A stretch of DNA of 64,000 nt from Vulcanococcus sp. Clear-D1. Lineage in GTDB: Bacteria; Cyanobacteriota; Cyanobacteriia; PCC-6307; Cyanobiaceae. This document shows positions 33,677 to 43,602 of the stretch, one piece after another (within the stretch, counting starts at the first letter, position 1; each line of letters opens with the position of its first letter). A program made the position numbers and the translations under genes. Where the stretch lies: contig NZ_JACVZV010000024.1 in assembly GCF_014654725.1 (NCBI RefSeq), forward strand, positions 1 to 64,000, in the 5' to 3' direction. The notes beneath the pieces were generated by a model, which had not been told where the DNA came from, ran no database searches, and saw nothing but the letters and a program-made list of their open reading frames with translations.

Positions 33677-35518
33677 GTGACGATCGGCGACGGAGGTGTG
33701 CTGATCTGCGGTCTGGGCGCGCTGGGTCAGGCCTGCCTCGAGCGCCTGCTTCCCTTCGACGTTCCGCTGTCAGCGGTGGATCTGCTTGAGCCCCAGTGGC
33801 GCCATGCCGAACTGGCTGAACGCATCAGCCAACTGGTGCAGGGCGATATGCGTCATGCCCAGGTGCTGGAGAAGGCCGGGATTCGGCAGTGCCGGTCGGT
33901 GTTGCTGCTCAGCGCCGACAGTCAGGTGAATCTGGAGGCCGCGCTGCTGGTACGGCTGTTGAATCCTGATGCCGATGTCGTCGTGCGCTCCAGCAGCGGC
34001 GAGCAGGCGATCGGACAGCTGCTGGAACAACGGCTCCCCAAGGTGGCGGTTGTCGACCCGCTGGTGCTCACCGCTGGAGCGATCGCCAGCGCTGTGCAGC
34101 CCCAGGCGGGATTGATCCAGCTCGATAGCGATACGGAGGGCGACACCATCAGCGTGGTGGGCGCAGCTGAAGCCATCCGAGAGCCAACCGGCCGACGCTT
34201 GCGTCAGGCCGGGGGTTTGGATGCCGATCTCTGGATCATCCGGCGGCAACGAGGCTTAGCTGCTGCGCAACCAACCCAAACAACACTCCAACGGCTTGCC
34301 CAGCTACAGCGCGGCTGGCAACGGCGTTGGCGAGCGATACCGCAGCGTCAGCTGGGCTGGCTGGCACCACTCTTGCTCGGTGCAGTCGCCACGGGATTGG
34401 TGCTGTTTGCCGAGCGAGCTGGCGACTGGCGGCGTGCCCTGTTGATCACCCTTGGGCTGCTGCAGGGCGAATTCGTCGACCCGGTGATGTTGCTCGGTCA
34501 GCGCAGCCTGTGGCAACTGCTGGCCGGCCTGAGTTACGCCCTGCTGGGCACCCTGGTCACATCGGCCTTGGTGGCCTTGATCCTCGAGCAGCTGCTCACC
34601 GAACGGCTGGGGCTGCAACGGCGCGAGCGCCTTCGGGTTGGCAGCCGCCAGGTGTTGATCGTGGGCGGCCAGGAGGTGGTGGAACCGATTCGAACGCTGC
34701 TGGAAGGAGAACGCATCGGCGTGCAAACCGCCTGCTTCGCAGAGGGCCGAAGTGGGCTGGAGAGTCAGCTGGAGCAGCTCAAACACACACAACTGGTGGG
34801 CATCGGACTCCTCAGCAACAATCTGCTCCGCAATGTGCAGGCGGCACTGACCCTGCAGCAGAGCCACCCCAGCTGTCGCTTCGCGGTGCTCGCCCACGCC
34901 ATGGAGGCCAGCGATCAACTGGGCCGCTTACTCGGAGGTATCAGCGTGATCTCCAGTGTGGATCTGGCCGCGGATGCCCTCGTGGCCACGGCTTTTGGTG
35001 AACGGGTGGAGAGAGTGCTGCAGATCAACGGGCAGAACCAACTAGTGGTGCGCTACCGGGTGGAGCCCAACGATCAACTCTGCGGGCTGACGATCGCCCG
35101 GGTGGAGAACGGCTACGGAATGAATGTGCTGCGACATCAACGGCGTCATCACACCAGCGGCCGTGCCATCCCTCCCCTGGATTGGTCGCTGCAACCAGGC
35201 GATGAGATCAGTGTGCTGGCCAACCTCGACAGTCTCCGGCGGGTGGAGTGCGGTGAACGGGAACCAGCGCCGTGCTGCGTGGAGCTGCGGGCCAATCCGC
35301 ACACCCATGAGCGATTTGTGGTGCAGCAGTGCCTCGCCCGCTTTCTGAACCTCGCTCCTGGGCAAGTGCAGAGCTGGCTGGATGGTGCGTGGCAACGAAG
35401 CCAGCCTCTGGATCGCGATCTGGCGGAGCTGATGTGCCGGGAACTGCAACGGCTACGGGTGGAGACACGGCTGTGCAGCGCCGCCGAGCTCTCCACTGCG
35501 CAGATCGACCATGACTGA
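33677..35518 (+). CDS. TrkA-N/RCK-type NAD-binding membrane protein
   Basis: A 613-residue protein (GTG start). The first Rossmann domain begins VLICGLGALGQACLERLLPF. A second, after the membrane part, begins RQVLIVGGQEVVEPIRTLLE near residue 328. Two hydrophobic segments lie between them (around 230-250 and 285-310). A C-terminal RCK_C-like part follows, with LCGLTIARVENGYGMNVLRH and LQPGDEISVLANL. This resembles cyanobacterial potassium-channel-like RCK proteins, but the pore signature TVGYG is not seen. It overlaps the phytase-like gene by 8 bp, so an operon with phoX is likely. Confidence 0.75.
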   Translation: MTIGDGGVLICGLGALGQACLERLLPFDVPLSAVDLLEPQWRHAELAERISQLVQGDMRHAQVLEKAGIRQCRSVLLLSADSQVNLEAALLVRLLNPDADVVVRSSSGEQAIGQLLEQRLPKVAVVDPLVLTAGAIASAVQPQAGLIQLDSDTEGDTISVVGAAEAIREPTGRRLRQAGGLDADLWIIRRQRGLAAAQPTQTTLQRLAQLQRGWQRRWRAIPQRQLGWLAPLLLGAVATGLVLFAERAGDWRRALLITLGLLQGEFVDPVMLLGQRSLWQLLAGLSYALLGTLVTSALVALILEQLLTERLGLQRRERLRVGSRQVLIVGGQEVVEPIRTLLEGERIGVQTACFAEGRSGLESQLEQLKHTQLVGIGLLSNNLLRNVQAALTLQQSHPSCRFAVLAHAMEASDQLGRLLGGISVISSVDLAADALVATAFGERVERVLQINGQNQLVVRYRVEPNDQLCGLTIARVENGYGMNVLRHQRRHHTSGRAIPPLDWSLQPGDEISVLANLDSLRRVECGEREPAPCCVELRANPHTHERFVVQQCLARFLNLAPGQVQSWLDGAWQRSQPLDRDLAELMCRELQRLRVETRLCSAAELSTAQIDHD

Positions 35519-36524
35519 CGGATGGGCGCGGCTGCTGTTAGGCCCGGCCTGGGGACTGGTCAGCCCGTTGCTGCCCTGCCCATTGGATGCGGGCTGGACC
35601 ATCCACCGCGACGTGCCGTTACCGGGGCCAGGCGGGGGGTATTCGGCCATCGCGGTTGAGAACCCGATGCTCCGGTTCTGGCTGTTGAGCGACCTGCCAG
35701 AGGGTGAGCTCAGCACCTGGACACTGCCCTCAGGTGACAGCGCACCCCGCCGCCTGGACGCCCTGCAGCTGCGGGTGCCCCAGCAGATCACCCAACAACT
35801 CGATGGCGAGGGCCTGGTGATCGACGGCGATCAGGCCTGGGTGGCCACAGAAGGGAGACGCAGCCAGGAGCGTCCGGCCCTACTGCTGCGCTTCTCGCTG
35901 GTGAGCGGAGCGCTGCTGGAGGCGGTACCACTGCCGCCGCTCTGGCAGCCGCAACCCCAGCAGGGCCTCAACAGCAATGCAGGCCCAGAAGGGTTGGCGC
36001 GGCTCAGCCGCCCGGGAGAACCACTTGCCTTGCTGATGGCAGCCGAACACCCCCTCCTTCAGGACCCAGCCCATCAGATTCGCCTGCTCCGCTGGGACTG
36101 GCCACGGCAGAGCGCTTCACGCCTCGACCCGCCCCAGCCCCTCGAGCAGGGGGCGCTGGAGGCACCAGCAGATGGTCCTTGGGGGCTGACCGATCTCCAG
36201 GTCTTGCATCCGCAGCAGCCGGGTTCACCGCTCTTGCTCACCCTTTGGCGCCGTTATCGGGAGCCCTTGCAATGGAGCAACCAGCTGCGTCTCTATCGCC
36301 TGCCTGAACCAGGACAGGTGGAGAGGGCGATCCACCACTGGGATCTCCAGGCAGACGGCTTGACCCCCGAAAACTGGGAAGGTCTCAGCTTGGGACCAAC
36401 GATGTCGTCTGAACAACCCAGTTGGCTGCTGGTGAGCGACGACAATCGCAATCCCTTACAGACCAGCCGATTGGCGCTGCTCCAGCCCCATCGCTCGGCC
36501 ACCTGCACGCAATGGCAGCCATGA
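35511..36524 (+). CDS. Phytase-like (esterase-like) family protein
   Basis: A 337-residue beta-propeller-type protein. The family marks are the end WLLVSDDNRNPLQTSRLALL, the internal GLNSNAGPEGLARLS, and TPENWEGLSLGP. These match the esterase-like activity of phytase family (PF13449 type). The N-terminus has a weak hydrophobic stretch and could be exported. It overlaps the upstream gene by 8 bp and phoX by 4 bp (ATGA), so all three are co-translated. Context suggests organic-phosphate use; no activity is proven by sequence. Confidence 0.8.
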   Translation: MTDGWARLLLGPAWGLVSPLLPCPLDAGWTIHRDVPLPGPGGGYSAIAVENPMLRFWLLSDLPEGELSTWTLPSGDSAPRRLDALQLRVPQQITQQLDGEGLVIDGDQAWVATEGRRSQERPALLLRFSLVSGALLEAVPLPPLWQPQPQQGLNSNAGPEGLARLSRPGEPLALLMAAEHPLLQDPAHQIRLLRWDWPRQSASRLDPPQPLEQGALEAPADGPWGLTDLQVLHPQQPGSPLLLTLWRRYREPLQWSNQLRLYRLPEPGQVERAIHHWDLQADGLTPENWEGLSLGPTMSSEQPSWLLVSDDNRNPLQTSRLALLQPHRSATCTQWQP

Positions 36525-38677
36525 AGAGACGCTCACTGCTGGAGTGCCTAGGGCTAACGGCCGTCAGTGCCGCCGCAGGGGTGTTCAGCGATCGCCAGGC
36601 CGATGCGAGAGCAACGCCAGTGGCGGAGTGGCCATCGATCAGCGGGCCAATGCCCTTGCCAGGAGACGGCCTGACGGGCACGCAACAGCGGCAAACCTAC
36701 CGGCGCATCAGCCTGCTGGATCGGCTCGAGGTGCCAAAGGGATACCGCTCGGATGTGGTGCTCACTTGGGGCGATCGGCTCGGCGACGGCGTGATGGGGT
36801 TCAACAACGACTACCTCGCCTTCACGCCTTTGGCTCCTGATCGCGCCCTACTCACCATCAACTTTGAGTACATCAGCGCACTCAACTGGTGTGAGGGATA
36901 TCTGGAAGCCCATGGGCGCAGTCTCCCCTTTGCCGCACTGGAGGAGCTGTTGCGACAAGCCGGTGGTCGGGCAGACATCCCTGCCCTGCCCTCGGCGAGC
37001 CCACTGCGAAACCTGGCGGAACAGGTCGCCCAAGCGGCGCTTGAAGATCTGGGGATCGGAGTAGCCGGCTTACGGCGAGCGGCCGATGGGCGATGGCGCC
37101 ATGAACCCACACCACTGGAACGGCGGATCCATGGTCTCAGTGGCTTGAAGGAGCCCAACCAGAGGCTGCGCAGCAGTGGTCCAGCTGCTGCGGTCTTTCG
37201 CAAGCGCAACCGCCTGGGCTACGACGACGGACTTGGTGATCGCATTGTTGGCACCTTCGCCAATTGCGCCGGCGGACAGACCCCGTGGGGCACCGTGCTC
37301 TCTGCTGAAGAGAACTTCCAATCGCAGGTGGTTGAGGCGGTGTATGCCGACGGCAGCTCACCGCCGCCATCCCAGCGCCCGTTTCAGTTCACACGCCAAC
37401 GCGTGGCTGGCCTTGGCAATCCCTTCGGCCTGGCCGGCAATAAATATGGATGGATGGTGGAACTGGATCCGCGAGATCCAAACAAGCCTGCGGTGAAGCA
37501 CACCTGGCTGGGACGGTTCCGCCATGAAGCGGTGGCCGTACGCGCCAGGCCCGGCGAACCGCTGGTGGTTTATTCAGCCTGTGATCGCCATAGCGGGCAT
37601 CTGTATCGCTTTGTCAGTCGTCGTCCGGTGCGCGATCCCCGCAATCCCGCCAACTCACAGCTGCTGGAGGAAGGCCGGCTGGAGGTGGCGCAGCTGAAGG
37701 CCGATGGCACCGGCCAGTGGCTTCCCCTGTCTCCCAAGACACCCATCGATCCCTTCAACTCCACGCAGGAGGAGATCCTGGGGAGTCCGACCCAGATTGA
37801 AGTTCCCCACAGTGATCGCCGCCGTGCCGGGGGCGAAGTGCTGCGCAGCGCTGCGGAACGTGAGCGCTACCGCAGCTTGTATCCAACGCTGGCCGATCTC
37901 TACAACGGCGAAGCCGAGGAACTGCAGGGCGCCATCCTCATCGATGCCCACCTGGCCGCCAACGCCATCGGAGCCACCCCCACCGCTCGCCCCGAAGACA
38001 CCGACATCGATCCGATCAGCGGTGATCTGCTGATCACATTCACCATGGGAGGCTCGGATGAAACGGGCAGTCCTGACCCCGCGATTTTTCGGGGGCCGAA
38101 GGGGGAAACGCCCTGGCCCTTTGGCTGGGTGATGCGCTTGAGCGACGCTCCAGCCGATGGCACGGTGCCGGGCGGCGCTTTGCAGTGGCGCATGGTGGCC
38201 ACCGGCGGCACACCCTGGAAAGGAGGCCTTGGATTCGCCAACCCCGACAACCTGGCGATCGATCAGCGGGGCAACATCTGGATGGTGACGGATCGTTCGT
38301 TTGGCAGCAGCGAGAGCGACATCTTCGGCAAGAACGCCTGCTGGATCCTGCCTCGAACCGTTTCAGGCGATCAGGAGGCGGTGCTATTTGCCAGCGGCCC
38401 GATCGAATCCGAACTCTGCGGACCCTGTTTTGATCCCGAGGAACACACCCTGTTTCTGGCCGTTCAGCATCCGGGAGAGCAACACGGTTGCCATCAACGC
38501 GAGCAGCTCGAAATGCAGGCCTTCACGCTGGAGGATCGCTCAGGCCAACGCTTTGATCAGCTCCGCAGCGTGCCGTTGGGTTCGAACTGGCCCTCCGGCG
38601 TGCCCGGCCGTCCCCCGAGGCCGGGCATCGTGGCTGTGAGCCGCAGCCAGGGCGGGGCGTTGCTCCCACCAATCTGA
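36521..38677 (+). CDS. phoX: Alkaline phosphatase PhoX
   Basis: A 718-residue protein. ATG 36521 is chosen for its ATGA overlap with the upstream stop; ATG 36512 is also in frame. A twin-arginine start (MKRRSLLECLGLTAVSAAA) is followed by PhoX/DUF839 motifs: GDRIVGTFANCAGGQTPWGT, VLSAEENFQ, RFRHEAVAVRARP, PEDTDIDPISGDLL, NPDNLAIDQRGNIWMVTDRS and FLAVQHPGEQHG. PhoX enzymes are calcium/iron-dependent periplasmic phosphomonoesterases. No Pho box was found directly before this operon. Confidence 0.95.
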   Translation: MKRRSLLECLGLTAVSAAAGVFSDRQADARATPVAEWPSISGPMPLPGDGLTGTQQRQTYRRISLLDRLEVPKGYRSDVVLTWGDRLGDGVMGFNNDYLAFTPLAPDRALLTINFEYISALNWCEGYLEAHGRSLPFAALEELLRQAGGRADIPALPSASPLRNLAEQVAQAALEDLGIGVAGLRRAADGRWRHEPTPLERRIHGLSGLKEPNQRLRSSGPAAAVFRKRNRLGYDDGLGDRIVGTFANCAGGQTPWGTVLSAEENFQSQVVEAVYADGSSPPPSQRPFQFTRQRVAGLGNPFGLAGNKYGWMVELDPRDPNKPAVKHTWLGRFRHEAVAVRARPGEPLVVYSACDRHSGHLYRFVSRRPVRDPRNPANSQLLEEGRLEVAQLKADGTGQWLPLSPKTPIDPFNSTQEEILGSPTQIEVPHSDRRRAGGEVLRSAAERERYRSLYPTLADLYNGEAEELQGAILIDAHLAANAIGATPTARPEDTDIDPISGDLLITFTMGGSDETGSPDPAIFRGPKGETPWPFGWVMRLSDAPADGTVPGGALQWRMVATGGTPWKGGLGFANPDNLAIDQRGNIWMVTDRSFGSSESDIFGKNACWILPRTVSGDQEAVLFASGPIESELCGPCFDPEEHTLFLAVQHPGEQHGCHQREQLEMQAFTLEDRSGQRFDQLRSVPLGSNWPSGVPGRPPRPGIVAVSRSQGGALLPPI

Positions 38678-38678
38678 A

Positions 38679-39521
38679 TTAAGCCCGCTCAGCCAGCAGC
38701 TCGCGGGCGCCAGGATCCACAAGCCGTAGGCGTTTGGTGGCCCGTTCCAAGCGGCGATTCAATGCCTGGCGAGTGATGCCCATGCTGCGGGCAACATCGC
38801 TCTGGGTTTCCCCCCGAACAAGGCGATCGAGCAGGGCAAGCTCAGCGGGAGCTTTGCGGCGCAACCGCGCTGCTGCATCGTGCAAATCCTGCTGATCCAG
38901 AGAGCCATCCTGTGGCGCGGCGAGGCAATCGCTCAGATTGAGCGGCTGATCGTGCCCCATCTCGAGCGGACGATCGAGGCTGTCGACCTGGGAGGCTCTC
39001 CACGCCTGCTGCAGCTCCCTGAGCTGATCGGGGTCAACCTCTAGATAGACAGCCAGCTCAGCCTGAGTGAGGCCTGGCGGGGCGAAATGCGCCTTCAGCT
39101 GCAGCTGTTGTTGGCGAGCTGAGAGGCGAATGCAACTGCTGCTGGCTTCAATCTCACGGCGGATCGACTGGCGGATCCACCAGCTGGCATAGGTGGAAAA
39201 GGAATAACCAAGAGCCGGATCAAATTTCTCAACCGCCCGAATCAAACCGATCGTGCCAGCTTGCAGCAGATCAGCGAACTCAAGTGAAGAGCTTCTCTGA
39301 ATCCGGGCTTGATACGGCTTGGCCAGACAAACCACAAGGCGCAGATTTTCCTTGATCATGCGGCTGCGGGCCCGCGCCGCAGCACGGCGCTGGGCAGGGG
39401 TGGCTTCGGGGGCATCTGCCGCCCGGATCTGTTGACCACGGCTAATCACCAACCGGGATGAACTCTGTGGCATTCGACCAGCCGCATCCAACCAGGCGCG
39501 GGTGCTGTCTTGAGCTGCCAT
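38679..39521 (-). CDS. Group 2/3 sigma-70 factor
   Basis: A 280-residue sigma factor without region 1.1. Region 2 has NLRLVVCLAKPYQARIQ, FADLLQAGTIGLIRAVEKFD and the -10 reader YSFSTYASWWIRQSIRREIE. Region 3 follows, and region 4 carries a short HTH, GETQSDVARSMGITRQALNR. It is a non-essential or stress-type factor of the cyanobacterial SigB/C/D/E-like group; the class is not settled. It converges on phoX with a 1-bp gap and lies after glgP. Confidence 0.9.
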   Translation of the reverse strand: MAAQDSTRAWLDAAGRMPQSSSRLVISRGQQIRAADAPEATPAQRRAAARARSRMIKENLRLVVCLAKPYQARIQRSSSLEFADLLQAGTIGLIRAVEKFDPALGYSFSTYASWWIRQSIRREIEASSSCIRLSARQQQLQLKAHFAPPGLTQAELAVYLEVDPDQLRELQQAWRASQVDSLDRPLEMGHDQPLNLSDCLAAPQDGSLDQQDLHDAAARLRRKAPAELALLDRLVRGETQSDVARSMGITRQALNRRLERATKRLRLVDPGARELLAERA

Positions 39522-39530
39522 GGATCAGAT

Positions 39531-42068
39531 TCAAGACGACAGATGTTGTGTGCTCTGCTCTGACAACGAGCAGGCCAGCTCGACCGGCATCGGATCAACC
39601 TTCCAGACACGCTCGGCGTAATCTTGGATGGAGCGATCGGATGAAAAGAAGCCACTGCGAGCTGTATTCATCAGGGAAGAGTGGCGCCAGCCCCGCTGAT
39701 CCTGCCAACGCCCATCAATGCGTTGCTGCGCCTGCAGATAGGCCTCAAAGTCGGCCAACACAAAGAACGGGTCGGAATGCGAGAGCCCATCCAGCAACGG
39801 AGCGAACAGGCCGCCATCGCCCTCGCTGAACTGACCTGAATACAGCAGCTCCACAACCTCCTGAAGAACCGGTGAGCCCTGCAACACCTCCCAGGGGCGG
39901 TAGCCGGAGGCACGCCAGGCTGCCACCTGGTCGGTGGTGAGCCCGAACAGTTCAAAGTGGTCTGCGCCCACCTGCTCAAGGATTTCCACATTGGCACCAT
40001 CCAGGGTGCCCAGGGTGAGCGCACCATTCATCATGAATTTCATGTTGCCGGTGCCGGAAGCCTCCAAACCGGCCGTGGAAATCTGTTCGGAAAGGTCAGC
40101 TGCCGGATAAACCTGCTCGGCCAACTTCACATTGAAATCTGCCAGGAACACCACCTTGAGCAGATCCTTACAGTCGGGATCATTGTTCACCACATCGGCG
40201 ATGCCATTGATCAGGCGGATGATCAGCTTGGCCAGGTAATAGCCCGGTGCTGCTTTACCGGCAAACACCACCGTGCGCGGCACCATCCCCTGGGTGAGAC
40301 CCTTCTTGATGCGCAGGTAGCGGGCCACGATCTGCAGGGCATTCAGATGCTGGCGCTTGTATTCATGAATCCGCTTCACCTGCACATCAAACAATGAAGT
40401 GGGATCCACCAGTAACCCATTGCGCTCTGCAATCAAGTTGGTGAGCTGGCGCTTGGCCGCCAGCTTGCAGCCAGCCCATCGCTCCAGGAAAGTGGAATCC
40501 GAAGCCAGGAGCTCCAGCTCATGCCAGCGTTGCGGCTGCGTGGGCCAAGCTTGCCCCAGCTGTTCGCTCAACAGGGCAGCCAGCGGAGGATTGGCCAAGG
40601 CAACCCAGCGCCGCGGGGTCACGCCATTGGTGACGTTGGTGAATTTCTCCGGCCAAAGCGCGGCGAAATCAGGAAAGAGATCACGCTGCACCAGCTCGCT
40701 GTGCAAGGCCGCCACACCATTGATGTGATGAGAACCCAGGGCCGCGAGGTGAGCCATGCGCACGGCTTTACCGCCGCGCTCATCAATCAGCGACACGCGG
40801 CTGAGGATGTCGTCGCGACCGGGGTAGCGCAGCCGCACCTGTTGCAGGAAGCGGGCATTGAGCTCATAGATGATCTGCAAATGCCGCGGCAGCAAACTGG
40901 CAAACAGCGCAAGGCCCCAGCACTCGAGTGCTTCCGGCAGCAGGGTGTGATTGGTGTAGGCCAGTGAACGGGTGGTGATCCCCCAAGCCTGATCCCAATC
41001 GAGTTGATGCTCATCCACCAGTAAGCGCATCAGTTCGGCCACGGCGATCGCCGGATGCGTGTCGTTGAGCTGTACGGCCCAGTGATGCTCAAACTCTTGG
41101 ATCGGAATGCCACGCTCGAGCAGATTGCGCAACATGTCCTGCAGGGAACAGCTCACGAAGAAGTGCTGTTGTTTGAGCCTCAGGCGCCGACCGGCATCCG
41201 TGCCGTCGTTGGGATAGAGCACCTTGGAGAGGGTCTCGCTGTTCACCTTGTCTTCGACAGCAGCGTGATAGTCACCACTGTTGAAGGCTCGGAAATCAAA
41301 GCTTTCAGTTGCCACTGCTCGCCAGAGCCGTAAGCGTCCGCAGGTGTTCACCCCGTAGCCCAACACAGGCACATCATGGGGGATACCAAGGGCCTGCTCC
41401 GCCGGCTCCCAGCACACCCGCAGCCGCCCATCGCGATCGTGATAGGTGCGCGTGCTGCCGCCAAAGCCCACCCGACAGGATTTGTAGGGATACACCACTT
41501 CCCAGGGCCAGCCACCCTTGAGCCACTTATCCGTGATTTCTACCTGCCAGCCGTTCTCAATCAGCTGATCAAAAATGCCGAATTCGTAGCGGATGCCGTA
41601 GCCGGTGGCCGGGATCTCCAAGCTGGCCAGCGATTCCACATAACAAGCGGCCAGTCGCCCAAGGCCGCCATTACCCAGGCCCGGTTCCTCTTCCACCGCC
41701 AGGATGCGATCGAGGCTGCTCACCCCGAAGCGAGCCAGGGCTTCTTGGGCCTCCTCGCGGATACCCAACATCAGCAAGTTGTTGCCCAGCTGCGGGCCGA
41801 TCAGGAATTCGGCCGAGAGATAGGCAACCGATTTAGCCGGGTGCTGCCGTTGCAGATCCTTGTAGGCCAGGTGCCGTGCCATGAGCCGATCACGCACCGC
41901 ATAGCTCAAGGCCATGTAGAGATCATGATCGGTTGGCGCGGTGGTGCTGGCACCCTGGCTGAAGAACAGGTGCTCAGTAACCCCATCGAACAGATCATTG
42001 GCGGTGAGGCCGGTGCGCTGGGCATCGCCGTAGCTTGCGGGCGCTGCAACCTGAGGCGAGATGGTCAT
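39531..42068 (-). CDS. glgP: Glycogen phosphorylase
   Basis: An 845-residue protein from ATG 42068. It matches family 35 throughout: PLGNGGLGRLAACYVESLAS-like segment near residue 120, AIGYGIRYEFGIF-like GYGIRYEFGIFDQ, NDTHPAIAVAELMRLLVDE, VQVKRIHEYKRQHLNALQI and the pyridoxal-phosphate lysine in EASGTGNMKFMMNGALTLG. It releases glucose-1-phosphate from glycogen using inorganic phosphate. The sigma-factor gene follows 9 bp downstream, so the two may be co-transcribed. Confidence 0.95.
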   Translation of the reverse strand: MTISPQVAAPASYGDAQRTGLTANDLFDGVTEHLFFSQGASTTAPTDHDLYMALSYAVRDRLMARHLAYKDLQRQHPAKSVAYLSAEFLIGPQLGNNLLMLGIREEAQEALARFGVSSLDRILAVEEEPGLGNGGLGRLAACYVESLASLEIPATGYGIRYEFGIFDQLIENGWQVEITDKWLKGGWPWEVVYPYKSCRVGFGGSTRTYHDRDGRLRVCWEPAEQALGIPHDVPVLGYGVNTCGRLRLWRAVATESFDFRAFNSGDYHAAVEDKVNSETLSKVLYPNDGTDAGRRLRLKQQHFFVSCSLQDMLRNLLERGIPIQEFEHHWAVQLNDTHPAIAVAELMRLLVDEHQLDWDQAWGITTRSLAYTNHTLLPEALECWGLALFASLLPRHLQIIYELNARFLQQVRLRYPGRDDILSRVSLIDERGGKAVRMAHLAALGSHHINGVAALHSELVQRDLFPDFAALWPEKFTNVTNGVTPRRWVALANPPLAALLSEQLGQAWPTQPQRWHELELLASDSTFLERWAGCKLAAKRQLTNLIAERNGLLVDPTSLFDVQVKRIHEYKRQHLNALQIVARYLRIKKGLTQGMVPRTVVFAGKAAPGYYLAKLIIRLINGIADVVNNDPDCKDLLKVVFLADFNVKLAEQVYPAADLSEQISTAGLEASGTGNMKFMMNGALTLGTLDGANVEILEQVGADHFELFGLTTDQVAAWRASGYRPWEVLQGSPVLQEVVELLYSGQFSEGDGGLFAPLLDGLSHSDPFFVLADFEAYLQAQQRIDGRWQDQRGWRHSSLMNTARSGFFSSDRSIQDYAERVWKVDPMPVELACSLSEQSTQHLSS

Positions 42069-42105
42069 GACGGAAGAAGAACAGTGGACAACGAATGGCC
42101 AACAC

Positions 42106-43542
42106 TCAGAGCGTTTCCATATCCAGACCCTTGGTTTCAATCCGATAGAGCCACGTGACAACGGCCCCAAGCAACGACGTGATCACCAGAGCCATCAGCA
42201 GGCGTTCGGTGCCCCAGGCCTTCAGCAACATGGGAAAGAAAAAGGCGGTAAGCACCGCGCCCACCTTGCCGCTGGCGGCCGCAAAGCCGGCACCCAGGCC
42301 GCGAATATGTGTGGGGAAGACCTCTCCGGCCAGGAGATAGGTGGTGGCATTGGGGCCGAAGTTGGTCATGAACTGGAACACAAGGAAACCAGCCACGATC
42401 AGCACCAAATGATCGGTGGATTCATCCCCGCCACCACCCAGAGCTGCGAGGAACAAACCAAGGGCACAGCCGATAAAGCCGATCACCTGCAACGGGATTC
42501 GCCCCCAGCGATCCGCGAGCACAATCGCCACTGCAATCCCCACAAGGAAGCCCACATCAATCAGAGCGGTGCCCCGTGCACCGATCAGATCGGCATGAAT
42601 GATGGAGGCCACGTTGTGGTCGTGGCTGGCCTTCCCAAAGGCCAGTCCAATGATCACAGGGGTGAAGATGCCGATGCCGTAGGTGGAAAGATCCTGCAGA
42701 AACCAGGGAAGTGAGGCGAGGATCGTGCCCCGCAGATACTTCCCGATGAACAGCTGATCCCAGGAACCCCGGCGATGGGGACGCCCAGACTCTGACTCAA
42801 CCTGGACGCTCTTGAGCTGCAGATGTTGGCGGTTGAGCAGCTTGCGCAGCTGTTTCTCCGCCTTGGCGGTGAGACCGCGGGTGACCAGCCAATGGCTGCT
42901 TTCAGGCAGGAACAGACGCCCCCAGATCACAGCAGCCACGGGAATGATCGGCACGAGATAGAACAGGCGCCAGGCATCGAGATCGGGTTTCGCGCCCAGG
43001 ATCACCGCCGCGATGGCCGTGCCGAGCACCGCACCCACCGCCTGAAAACTGAAGGCACCCAACACCAGCCGGCCACGAATAGCCGAGGGGATGCTTTCAG
43101 AGATCACCAGGTGAGCTGTCGGATAGTCAGCACCGAGGGCCAAACCAGTCACAAACAGGCTTCCGATCAACACCTCCTTCGAGGGTGCCAAGGCCGCCAC
43201 GATCAACGCGACCAGCAGCAGCACCATCTCGCCGATGAACACGGGCTTGCGGCCCAGGCGATCGGCAAGCCCCCCGAGAAAGAGGGCACCGAACAAAATC
43301 CCCGCCAGGGTGGCCGCCGTGATCAACCCTTTATCGATATCGGTGAGGGCAAACTCCTCACTGATCAGCGGCAGGCCCACCCCCTGCATGAACACGATCA
43401 TGCCCTCGAAGAACTTGCCCGCGGTGGCGAGGGCCCACACCAGCCACTGCATCGAGGAGAGGGGCGGACCCGCGAGGTGGTCGCCGTCGTCCCAGCTGGG
43501 AATCTCCTCGATAAAAGCCTGAACGCTCTTTGGATGGCCCAT
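42106..43542 (-). CDS. MFS transporter, phosphate:H+ symporter-like
   Basis: A 478-residue protein with 12 predicted membrane segments. Motif A-like GLADRLGRKPVFIGEM is in the first half, SESIPSAIRGRL in the middle, and the second half has MTNFGPNATTYLLAGEVFPT followed by RGLGAGFAAASGKVGAVL. The FNFGPN-T-T...EVFPT-x-x-RG pattern is typical of PHS (Pho84-type) or closely related sugar-porter MFS proteins. A cytoplasmic loop with GRPHRRGSW separates the halves. The substrate is not fixed by sequence; phosphate or a sugar phosphate fits the neighbourhood. Confidence 0.75.
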   Translation of the reverse strand: MGHPKSVQAFIEEIPSWDDGDHLAGPPLSSMQWLVWALATAGKFFEGMIVFMQGVGLPLISEEFALTDIDKGLITAATLAGILFGALFLGGLADRLGRKPVFIGEMVLLLVALIVAALAPSKEVLIGSLFVTGLALGADYPTAHLVISESIPSAIRGRLVLGAFSFQAVGAVLGTAIAAVILGAKPDLDAWRLFYLVPIIPVAAVIWGRLFLPESSHWLVTRGLTAKAEKQLRKLLNRQHLQLKSVQVESESGRPHRRGSWDQLFIGKYLRGTILASLPWFLQDLSTYGIGIFTPVIIGLAFGKASHDHNVASIIHADLIGARGTALIDVGFLVGIAVAIVLADRWGRIPLQVIGFIGCALGLFLAALGGGGDESTDHLVLIVAGFLVFQFMTNFGPNATTYLLAGEVFPTHIRGLGAGFAAASGKVGAVLTAFFFPMLLKAWGTERLLMALVITSLLGAVVTWLYRIETKGLDMETL

Positions 43543-43602
43543 GGACGAAGAGGTGACTCCTCGACCATGGCAACAGCGATTGAGCCGTGCGTTAAGGCCT
43601 GG

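Noticed and set aside
43543-43602. Pho-box-like CTTAACGC upstream of the MFS carrier gene
   Set aside because: Only one acceptable 8-mer; the neighbour at 11 bp (GCTCAATC) does not fit the consensus.
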